Shown here: in pieces, positions 7,982-14,325 of the stretch
Numbering within the stretch: the first letter of the stretch is position 1
How the letters are laid out: every line of letters begins with the position of its first letter
Assembly (NCBI GenBank): GCA_022376515.1
Contig: WTXI01000573.1
Span: forward strand, 1 to 14,325
Source: Lactifluus volemus
Lineage: Eukaryota > Basidiomycota > Agaricomycetes > Russulales > Russulaceae
DNA: 14,325 bases
Reading direction: 5' to 3'
Translations under genes and position numbers: made by a program
The notes under the pieces: generated by a model
What the model saw: only the letters and a program-made list of their open reading frames with translations
What the model was told of the DNA's origin: nothing
Databases searched by the model: none

Positions 7982-8740
7982 TCAGCCGTGATCTTCTGGG
8001 GGGGGGTCTCTTCTTCTGGGCCTTACACAGGCCTGGGTCATCTCAATAAATTTAGCTAAAGCCTCTCCGCCTGCTTTTGTCCCAAAAAGGATGTCCATGG
8101 ATAGCGTTGGGGACGCTGGGATGAGGAACGACTCTCGGGCCTCTCTGAAACGAGGGCATCGTGCGAGGACGTGGTGTGCGGTCTGCAGCGTGGTGAGGCT
8201 GCATTCGCATCCATGTGGATCGGGGGCTTTTGGTCGGTGTCGAGCTGAGTATTCCCCTGGGAAAGCATGTTCAGTGAGGAGGCGAATTAGAGTGCAGAAA
8301 ACTGGGCGAGCTGCCTTCCCAGCTCCCAGCATAAAATCGGGGGGTTGTCCTGAAGGTGGTTGGTGAAGAGCTCGGAAGACTGGGCCCCGGTGCGAGCTTT
8401 CCAACCAGTCTTGCTTCCATTCAAGGAGGGCTTCGCTCTGGGATTTCTCTCGGAGCGCGCTGATCGTGGATGGCGTGTCATCCGGGGGAGGGAGAGGGGC
8501 CGCTCTGATTGCGATTTCTTGTAAACGTTTGACCGGGTTGAAGCTGGCTGAGCCCGGGAACCATTGGAGTGTGATTGATGTCTCGGGGAAGGTGGAGAGA
8601 GTGTCCGTTAGAGAGTCGCATATAGTGTGGCATGCTGCGGCGTTGTCGTGGCAATCCACAACCTGACAAAATCGTAAGATGTGGTGATCTGCGGTGAGGA
8701 TTTTACCGTGTTGGAGGTTTCCTGGGTCAGGAGGTCCCTG
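7982..8740 (-). pseudogene. Element 2 ORF2: decayed RNase H, zinc knuckle and C-terminus
   Basis: The frame runs without a stop down to 7982. VVDCHDNAAACHTICDSL holds the conserved RNase H Asp (the DNAAA motif). The expected W-x-PGHSG...ERADELA region reads QWFPGSASFNPVKRLQEIA, so the His and the last Asp are lost. Further on come LTEHAFPGEYSARHRP and a C-x-C...H-x4-C knuckle (CEC...HHVLARC), both typical of Tad1-like ORF2 C-termini, then the end at EALAKFIE. It lies in a different frame from the preceding RT part, so a frameshift lies between about 8740 and 8660. The first catalytic Asp is also not found in the upstream frame, where IYCRAL stands in place of an expected IYCDGS. The nuclease is inactive. 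Confidence 0.8.
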
Positions 8741-9732
8741 GCCAGCTCTGCTGCTTCAGCTACCGCCTGGAAAGCGGCATCCCTTGCGGAGGCCTTGGGG
8801 CCTACTACCAGAGCCCTTGATCCTACCTCCTCCCCTCGTCTGAAGCCTACACAGGCACCGGTCCAGACTGGGCCTTCCTGGTTTGGATTGGGGCCTAGTG
8901 CGCGGCAATAAATGAGGATGGTGTTGACGTGCTTGTAGTGGTTCTTGATTGTGCTCGCGGCCAGGGCTTTCCGGGTTTCCCCAGTGCACTGGTCTGGCAC
9001 AATCGTGAGACGTCCGGGTGGTGCACAGCGTCTCCATGGTGGGTGCGCGTGGTTGGGCGGATTCCGGCTTTCTACTGGGACCAGTCTGCTGAGACAGCGG
9101 ATACAAGAGTCCGGGGGTCGTGCTAGGTCAGGGTAGGGGAGAGGGATGCCACTTCCTTCCGGCCTACTCCACGGTCGGCCCAACCGCTGGAGGACGGGGG
9201 AGTTGGTAGGAAGGGTGAGAAGGCGCACCCCTGCTTGGGCTGAAAATTTGGTGAGATGGATCTTCATTGGGAGGATTGCTGTGAGTTGGTGGAGGGGCTC
9301 GCGGGGGGTGCTGCGGAAGGCACCCGTGATGACTCTGATCGCCGTATTTTGTACTACTTGCAGAGTCGCGATGTGACGTTTTTGGCCTCGAAACCAAATC
9401 GGGGAGCCGTAAGTGAGGGCCGGGAGACAAATGGCGTTGTAAGCCAAATGCCAGTTGCCGTGGTCGAGATCCCGGATTGAGTTTCCCAGCAGTTGGAGGG
9501 CTTTGATAGTACTCTTTGTTCGTGAGGTTACGATCGCTAGGTGTTTGTCCCATGCCAGCTTGTGATCAAAATATATCCCTAGGTAACGCACATGGTCAGC
9601 TGCATTCACTGAGTAGTAGGTGAAAGAGTCCCAGTCTGGGAGGTAAATCAGTCGTGGGCGTGGGCCGTGGATATTTGGGTTGGGCCGCCGGCGGGAAAAG
9701 AAGAGTACTTTGGTCTCCTCCGGTTCGATGGT
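8608..9732 (-). pseudogene. Element 2 ORF2: C-terminal part of reverse transcriptase
   Basis: The frame is open from the 5' truncation point at 9732 (reading T-I-E-P-E-E-T-K-V-L-F-F) and ends at 8608. There is no true start codon; the part from 9609 begins with GTG only by chance. DHVRYLGIYFDHKLAWDKHL and ALTYGSPIWFRG are hallmarks of the region after the RT palm in Tad1-like elements. The catalytic F/Y-A-D-D motif lies upstream and is missing because of truncation. Residues near 8750-8950 match the start of RNase H (GACVGFRRGEEVGSRAL, then AAFQAVAEAAELA), but Phe replaces the catalytic Glu. After about 8740 the frame is wrong, and the real protein continues in the frame of 7982-8740. Confidence 0.85.
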
Positions 9733-9751
9733 CAGGCAGGTCCCCCTTCTT
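9733..9751. repeat. Target-site duplication of element 2, right copy (19 bp)
   Basis: Exact repeat of 7761-7779. It marks the 5' junction of the minus-strand element; the next bases (CATAAGAAT) resume repeat copy B and match the CTATAAGAAAG word near 4220-4232 in copy A. Confidence 0.94.
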
Positions 9752-10502
9752 CATAAGAATACAGTAAGAAAAAAGGACAAGCTTCTGTTCCGGTTACGTA
9801 CCCTTCCCACTTTGTCATTACTGAAGGATTATCGTAAGGACACTGGGTGGATCGCAAGAATAGCATTTAACTTCCTGAGGAGACCAACTACTTGAATTGG
9901 AATTCCCATTTCATAGCGTTGAATATGCCGGGACCCATTTCATGGCAGCTCCAAGCGTTCTGAGGAAGGTTCCATGCATCCCAGCGCTCAGAAAATGACT
10001 CCGAACCCCGACGCGATTGCCGAGCGAAAAAAAAAAAAAGCGTACGGAGCTTCTTTGGCTTGATGTCACAGCCTAGCCAATTCGATGCATAGGATCGATC
10101 AGTCCAGTTTCTCGAGGAAACAGGTTTAACCGTCCGCCTGTTCGAAGGTGAGATCGATGAGCATTGTTAATGGCCATCATGATCACGAACTGCCGCCTGT
10201 AGCACCTCACCTCACGTCGGCCTGCACGCACAACGAACAACTATAATGGCGAGATGTTTGGGCGTTTGACCGTAGCGTCGCCTCGCGAGGGAGGCCATGC
10301 AATTCCCTCAACGTAACAAGGGAAATAAATATTGCGGCGCAAGAAGACTAGGATGCCAGTGTGAAACTATAAATGGAGCCCTAACAACTGGAAACGACCT
10401 TCCAACTGGTGAAGCTCAGTGAAGCCCTAATTCAGATATTAGGCAGGTTGTCAGTGGGTGGCTACAACGGCAATCGTGGATATTAGCACCCTTTTCGTCA
10501 GA
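9752..10502. repeat. Diverged direct repeat, copy B, right part
   Basis: Continuation of copy B after element 2, collinear with about 4220-5065 of copy A. The best blocks are 9813-9925 with 4323-4450, and 10370-10502 with 4933-5065. The middle (about 9990-10330) is poorly alignable and contains a 13-A run at 10027-10039. No convincing gene is present. Confidence 0.7.
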
Positions 10503-10758
10503 CAATCTCGAATGAGTACTATCGTTCATCACCTGTTCGCCAAGGCGGCACCGGTTCTAAGTTGGCACATCTGGAATATCTGACTTCGGCCTTGAAATAC
10601 ATCGTTTGTGACATGTTTGAGCAAGGCGGACCACGTGTACTCAGCGAGCGTTTTCTGCATCAAATTGGTCAGATTGCCGCTCTTCTAGCTTCCAGTAATC
10701 GCGTCTCCCGACATATACTATACCCCCATATCTGACTCCCAACGATTCACCCCGCAGC
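10503..10758. other. Spacer between repeat copy B and element 3; nothing recognised
   Basis: About 255 bp. Homology to copy A fades here. The segment just before 10759 (CATATACTATACCCCCATATC) is pyrimidine-rich with TA steps and could be a leader, but it shows no firm promoter motif. I looked here for a duplicate of the sequence after 12735 and found none. Confidence 0.3.
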
Positions 10759-11691
10759 ATGAGTCCTCCTCGCCCCATTAACCCCACTTCTCTTGTCACC
10801 CGCCTCGACAATCTCGCTCGCCCCCACCTCATCGACACCCGCCCGCTGCCGCTTTCCTCGCTTCCCACATATAATCCAGCACAATTTTGCCATCTCTCTC
10901 ATTCTCACAAACCCGCCGCCGCCGGTTTCGGCTCAATCGATGCCCTTCGTCAGTTCATCGTCCCTGAGCCTTGCAGAAAAGTCTGGGACGCTCTAATAGC
11001 CCCGGGAGGTTCAAGGATGGTGACGTGATCGTCTATGACGAGGAAATGAATCCACAAGACAGGATGCTCAGGTCCCCGCTTGGGCCCTCTTTCTCCTCTC
11101 CTTGTTCGCGGCAGGGGGACTATCTAGGGGATGGCATGCTTGCTGTTCGTGCTCACCCTGCATTGTACAACTTTAACATTTCATATAATAACACGCTCTC
11201 CCCCACATGTCGGATTCGGTCTACGAAGAGCATCATTTCTTTCTTCGACTTCCCCGCCGCCGAAGCCTGAGCTCACCTCCCTTTCCAAGCCAAAGCAAGG
11301 CGCGGGCCTCTTCCAACTCGATACTCCCACCGCCGCGCGTTCAAAAACTCTTCCAGACATCGAGCTCAACGCGGGTTCAACCCCCGTCCAGATGCTCGCC
11401 AACGCTTTTCCAGGCAATAACACCGACACCAGTTCCTGGAACATCACCGATGCCACACCTTCTTCGCCTCCCTCCGTTTCCGTCTTTCTACTTCCGCCAC
11501 CACGCCGATCGTCCCTGACCGGACTTCGCAAAATTGATAGAAAACCCGCCGAACGCCTTGGCCCACCAAAGCTTCAGGTGCGCTTCGCCACTCTTGCTGC
11601 TCCTCCTTCCGCCACCTCCTGGTCCAGCGGAGGCGGCGGGAACGGCTCCCAAGCGCACACTTGCCGTCCCACCTCACTCTCGCCCACTTAA
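10759..11691 (+). pseudogene. Frameshifted proline/serine-rich ORF, possibly LINE ORF1
   Basis: A protein-like reading is spread over several frames. It starts at ATG 10759 (PTSLVTRLDNLARPHL), probably moves to a second frame near 10880 (PPPPVSAQSMPFVSSSSLSL), resumes in another near 11005 (FKDGDVIVYDEEMNPQD), and near 11210-11690 gives Pro/Ser/Thr-rich text in overlapping frames. No zinc knuckle and no known domain is visible. Low-complexity C-rich DNA stays open in several frames by composition, so exact frameshift positions are not reliable. An old LINE ORF1 is the best guess because of the ORF2 scrap downstream; a decayed host gene is the alternative. Confidence 0.38.
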
Positions 11692-11979
11692 ACCACACAC
11701 CCCCTGCCTCCGCCAGGTATGGTGAGTTCCTCCGTGCACCGCCGTCGCCCAATGTGCTCTCTTCTCCTATAACGCCTATTCCTCCACGATAGATGGCATG
11801 ATCCAGATGCCAGCGCCGTCAATGACATCCTAAAACCTGGCCCACACCCAGGCTAACCCCCATCGCTAGCCAGCTTCGCACCAGCACGACACCTCTTGAA
11901 CACGATTGCTTTGCACCCCTTCCCTCCCAACCACCGTGACCACGAACCGCACGCCATCAGTTATTATCAAAGAAATTAA
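11692..11979 (+). other. Non-coding gap between the ORF1-like region and the ORF2 scrap
   Basis: C-rich sequence with stops in all plus-strand frames. In an intact LINE, several kilobases of endonuclease and RT would lie here, so the deletion junction should be in this gap. No repeat or domain was recognised. Confidence 0.35.
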
Positions 11980-12399
11980 GCCAAGAACACCGCCATCGAA
12001 AACGTGGGGAACGTGTTGGCTGAACAGCGACCACTCCGCTCAAGCATAGTAGCATACTACTCCTCCCTCCCACCCCACCCGCAGGCAAACACCCATCAGT
12101 CTTCCAAGGCTCCAAAGGCGGCGACTGAACAATTTTCTCCTCATCTCCGCTCCTACACAGTGAAGTTCCGACCCGACCTGCCCACCAGCTGTCCTTGTGG
12201 CGATCCCATCCAGAGTATCGAACACGTTATCTCTGGAGTCCGACTACCCATTCTACACAAAAGCCCCCGGGAAATCCTTCGATCGATCGATCCTGACTCC
12301 TCGCTACCTATCTTCCTTGGCACCATCCAGAGAGGTGAGGCGATGATCCGCTTCCTCAAAACCACCCGGCTTCCCAGACAGACCTGGGACTTGGGATAA
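11980..12399 (+). pseudogene. LINE ORF2 C-terminal scrap with degenerate zinc knuckle
   Basis: An open stretch follows a TAA at 11977-11979 and ends at 12399; it has no real start codon (the frame's GTG at 12004 is incidental). The diagnostic part is SCPCGDPIQSIEHVI, the C-x-C-x8-H portion of the knuckle found after RNase H in Tad1-like ORF2 proteins. The final Cys is replaced by Val (ISGVRLP). It is followed by SLPIFLGTIQRGEAMIRFLK, which matches the usual leucine-rich end of such proteins. RNase H itself is missing. It resembles element 2's C-terminus in layout but is a different sequence. Confidence 0.6.
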
Positions 12400-12600
12400 C
12401 ATTTCCAGGTGTAGAAGTTGATAGAAGTCCATAGCACATCCGTACCCCAAACCGTCACTGAGATATCTTGACCTTAGCGCAGACGATACAAGTTTACATT
12501 TGTTACGGTCGATACCCGTTCTACCTCTCGTCGGATATTACTGTAAATTTTCTTTTCCCTTTCGCTCCTGGTGCTCGTAGTGATATCGCCCTTCGTTCCC

Positions 12601-12619
12601 CGGCCTTTTTAAAAGGCCG
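12601..12619. other. Near-perfect palindrome in the 3' UTR-like tail of element 3
   Basis: CGGCCTTTT and AAAAGGCCG (9-base arms) flank a single T. In RNA this would form a short GC-anchored hairpin with an A/U-rich top. Its place about 200 bp after the ORF2 stop and 110 bp before the presumed 3' end fits a LINE 3' UTR structure, but that role is inferred. Confidence 0.5.
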
Positions 12620-12735
12620 AGGTTGGATAACATTCGCTTGCCAGTGATCGCATCGCTACCATTGTACTATCTCATCATGCTCGGTGGTCTCGAGTCTCGA
12701 CTATACCTCGCAACAGGTTAGATACGAAAAATACC

Positions 12736-13899
12736 TTCTTTTCTCACAAGGATTGAGCCTTGGTCTCGCTTACAATAAGGTGTGTATGGCGTTTCGTCTG
12801 ATCCAAGGAACGTGTGGCGACAGTAGTTCGATTAGCGCGCATCATTATTGTTGTCGTTAAATGTGGTGGTAGGTGGCTTACAACTCTCGGAGATGGCCTC
12901 GAGTAGTTTTCGATGCCCGCCACGACCACCATCAAGCCGTATGCCGAAGGCACAGCTACTTCGGAGTCAATCTGGACCCGTCCGCATGGATCATAGAGAG
13001 GGCACCCGTCCTCTAAGAAAACGCGAGGGCGCGCTGAGATCCGGCTGGTGAGGGTGATAGAAAAGTTAGCTTTGCAATGACCACCACGAATGCGACTCGA
13101 AATCTTACCCCGCACTGGAAAATTATTCGCTGAAAATGAAGTTAGAAAAACAAAGCCTAAGCCGAAAGTTGCAAGTGAGCCCGCAACTCGATCGGTTGAT
13201 CGTCATCTGCCGACATGCTGTAGATCATATAGGCAAGTCCTTTTTTCCTGATGTGGCCGTGAACGGGTTTAAGCTGGAGCTTGCTTGGCCCGGGTGTGGG
13301 TGTTTTTACGTTCGCGGTAGTACCGTGACCCTGCCAGGACGACGAGGGAGCCAATGAACATACAGGTACGCCTGCGAAGTGCCTTGAGGGCCAAGTACAA
13401 ATTGGAGACAGTGATAATGCGACATGTGCGGGATTAATTTTTGTCAAGAGTCAAGGACACTTTCTATTCTCCCAGTATCCAAAGGTGCCAGTGCTAGTAA
13501 TTCGCGGGTGGGGAGATGATGGGGGATTGGTGTCGACGAACCCAGAAACCTGAACTCAGAGCGCCTACGGCTGGGAAGATGGACTGACAGAGACTTCTGT
13601 TATCGCTTTTTGTTTTGATATTTTTTGGATATCATGTCAGTTTAACTTTTTGGTACTGACTGCCAGTGATTCGGACTCGGAAAGCACGCCCCAAGTCGCA
13701 AAGCCACCGGCAAATACCCAATTCCCCATACGCTTCTCCGAGGCATTCTGTAAGGAAGACGTGCACACATCGTCGCGAGTATTGTTACGCATATGGTGAG
13801 GACATCCTAACACTCGGTTGTCTTTGAATATAAGAGAGCATTCGTAGTACGAGATTTACATTCGTGATCAACAAAGCTTCAAGCTTGGCTCATCGTATC
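12736..13899. other. No confident gene; isolated coding-like fragments
   Basis: A minus-strand frame at 12744-13115 contains RVFLEDGCPLYDPCGRVQID, which reads like protein. A good intron-like signal lies within it on the same strand (GTAAGA at 13108-13103, GCTAAC at 13070-13065, CACCAG at 13050-13045; 64 bp), but no upstream exon joins it in frame because a TAA sits directly before the donor-side exon. A plus-strand frame at 13136-13357 overlaps another minus-strand frame (13447-13157). I cannot tell which, if any, is real. Confidence 0.3.
13136..13357 (+). CDS. Small open frame, 73 codons, unknown
   Basis: ATG at 13136 (context GAAAATG) opens a frame of mixed composition with words such as LDRLIVICRHAVDHIG and PGCGCFYVRGSTVTLPG. 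No signal peptide, membrane helix or known motif is seen. An antisense frame of similar length covers the same bases. It could be a small gene, an exon of a larger spliced gene, or chance. Confidence 0.2.
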   Translation: MKLEKQSLSRKLQVSPQLDRLIVICRHAVDHIGKSFFPDVAVNGFKLELAWPGCGCFYVRGSTVTLPGRRGSQ

Positions 13900-13986
13900 A
13901 TGCACTTCATCATTTCGTACACGCCGTTTCACATTTTTTCACATCATCACATGAACGACCTGCACAATGATAGCAAGAATAAATGA
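13829..13986 (+). promoter_or_regulatory. TATA-like site followed by a short ATG frame
   Basis: TATAAGAG at 13829-13836 is followed about 65 bases later by ATG at 13900, in a layout typical of a fungal core promoter (TATA, AC-rich start region, ATG). The frame from 13900 is only 28 codons (stop at 13986), so a real gene here would need splicing. A chance TATA in AT-rich sequence is quite possible. Confidence 0.2.
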
Positions 13987-14128
13987 TAACATGATCTATG
14001 ATGATTTTAGGCATGGGTGGGTCACAATGGTCGTTCGTCCTCCAGTCTTGGATAAAGGACAGGTCATACGTTCCGCTCACGGTCCTCATCTGTTCCCCGA
14101 CCCATTGCATTGGGTCAGACCCTTGCAT
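13910..14128 (-). CDS. Short minus-strand frame, possible exon, unknown
   Basis: From ATG 14128-14126 the first 40 codons read like globular protein (GSDPMQWVGEQMRTVSG, then DLSFIQDWRTNDHCDPPMP). The rest is AT-rich and less convincing. It may be one exon of a gene running leftward. I could not join it in frame to the frame at 14153-14325 with a normal intron. No family recognised. Confidence 0.22.
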   Translation of the reverse strand: MQGSDPMQWVGEQMRTVSGTYDLSFIQDWRTNDHCDPPMPKIIIDHVIIYSCYHCAGRSCDDVKKCETACTK

Positions 14129-14152
14129 CCTAGTTTCTGCAAACCTAGATGG

Positions 14153-14325
14153 TTACAGTAATATTAACCGACTGAAGCTGTTGTCGCTCTCAGTGTTGTT
14201 GTCCGGAGAGCTAGCTGTGCCTAGGAACGGATCGGGGCTCCCTGCCTCGCTGAACTTCAAAGAACTTGAATGCCGGCGGTGTTCACTGAACAAGCCCTTT
14301 TGTTGTGCTGTTGTGAAACCTTTCT
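14153..14325 (-). CDS. Open frame running in from the right edge (partial)
   Basis: The minus-strand frame from 14323 to the TAA at 14155-14153 gives at least 56 codons with no start inside the window. The composition (Ser, Asp, Asn, Pro-rich; for example GSPDPFLGTASSPDNNTESD) looks like a disordered fungal protein C-terminus. It could be the 3' end of a gene lying mostly to the right. Length alone does not exclude chance. Confidence 0.28.
   Translation of the reverse strand, partial: KGFTTAQQKGLFSEHRRHSSSLKFSEAGSPDPFLGTASSPDNNTESDNSFSRLILL

Larger units (their letters stand above)
7780..9732 (-). mobile_element. Element 2: 5'-truncated Tad1-like LINE, about 1.95 kb
   Basis: The limits are set by a perfect 19-bp target-site duplication and a short A tail (T run at 7780-7790 on the plus strand). 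On the minus strand it starts abruptly inside an ORF2 reading frame, after the RT palm, and continues through the RT C-terminal region, RNase H, a zinc knuckle and the 3' UTR. Truncation at the 5' end is the usual outcome of incomplete target-primed reverse transcription. The 3' end just before the tail reads TATATAAATGCAGATC on the minus strand. It belongs to a different family from element 1: RNase H and knuckle spacing differ and the sequences do not resemble each other. Confidence 0.92.
10759..12735 (+). mobile_element. Element 3: probable old LINE derivative lacking RT (limits uncertain)
   Basis: It begins with a frameshifted, proline/serine-rich ORF1-like region and ends with an ORF2 C-terminal scrap and a 3' UTR-like stretch. 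The 3' edge is placed after a short A-rich word (CGAAAAATA) near 12728-12735. No long A tail and no target-site duplication were found, so both limits are guesses. Endonuclease, RT and RNase H are absent. The link between the two ends is inferred from order, orientation and distance; they could be separate remnants. Confidence 0.42.

Noticed and set aside
8091..9480. Several plus-strand open frames across element 2.
   Set aside because: They lie opposite the recognised RT and RNase H coding sequence and have no motif of their own.
9733..9761. CATAAGAAT after the element 2 duplication resembles CATAAGTAT in the element 1 duplication, hinting at a shared target preference.
   Set aside because: The nick positions implied for the two insertions fall on different sides of the word relative to element orientation, and nine bases with a mismatch can be chance.
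10027..10039. A 13-A run, considered as the tail of a further LINE or SINE insertion.
   Set aside because: No target duplication flanks it, and the same place in copy A (an A/G-rich stretch near 4575) may simply be the homologous sequence.
13045..13108. A textbook intron signal on the minus strand (GTAAGA, GCTAAC, CACCAG; 64 bp).
   Set aside because: The exon upstream has a TAA in the required frame and no alternative upstream acceptor gives a usable exon, so I do not call a spliced gene there.

Overview
The window looks like repeat-rich nuclear DNA of a filamentous basidiomycete (Agaricomycete). The evidence is poly(A)-tailed, Tad1-like non-LTR retrotransposons (LINEs), a gene broken by 44-71 bp GT-AG introns, and a LINE ORF1 protein with the zinc-knuckle style I remember from Agaricomycete genomes. 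A Rhizoctonia/Ceratobasidium-type host is possible, but this is recall and was not searched. No bacterial operon, CRISPR, tRNA or rRNA was seen.

Layout. A diverged repeat occurs twice in direct orientation: copy A at about 62-280 plus 4073-5085, copy B at about 7000-7779 plus 9752-10502. Each copy is split by a different LINE. Copy A holds element 1 (281-4057, plus strand), bounded by a perfect 15-bp target-site duplication and ending in a 35-A tail. Copy B holds element 2 (7780-9732, minus strand), bounded by a perfect 19-bp duplication and ending in a short A tail. Between the copies, at 5699-6981 on the minus strand, lies a four-exon host-type gene with two in-frame TGA codons in its first exon. 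The repeat lies immediately upstream of that gene. A start codon at 38-40 in copy A lines up with the gene's start in copy B, so the duplicated unit is probably gene plus 5' flank, with the sister gene mostly off the left edge.

Element 1 is the most interesting item. It has a complete 5' end, an intact 462-codon ORF1 with a CCHC knuckle, and a 3' remnant of ORF2 (partial RNase H, a second zinc knuckle and the ORF2 C-terminus). The endonuclease and reverse transcriptase are entirely missing, yet the copy carries full insertion hallmarks, so it was probably mobilised in trans. This is the architecture of mammalian HAL1 ('half-a-LINE') elements. A third, older and more broken region (about 10759-12735) has a proline/serine-rich ORF1-like part and an ORF2 C-terminal scrap with no RT, possibly the same kind of derivative from another family.

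The right end (12736-14325) contains no gene I can name: a few short open frames, one TATA-like site, and a frame open at the right edge. All identities come from motif reading and memory.
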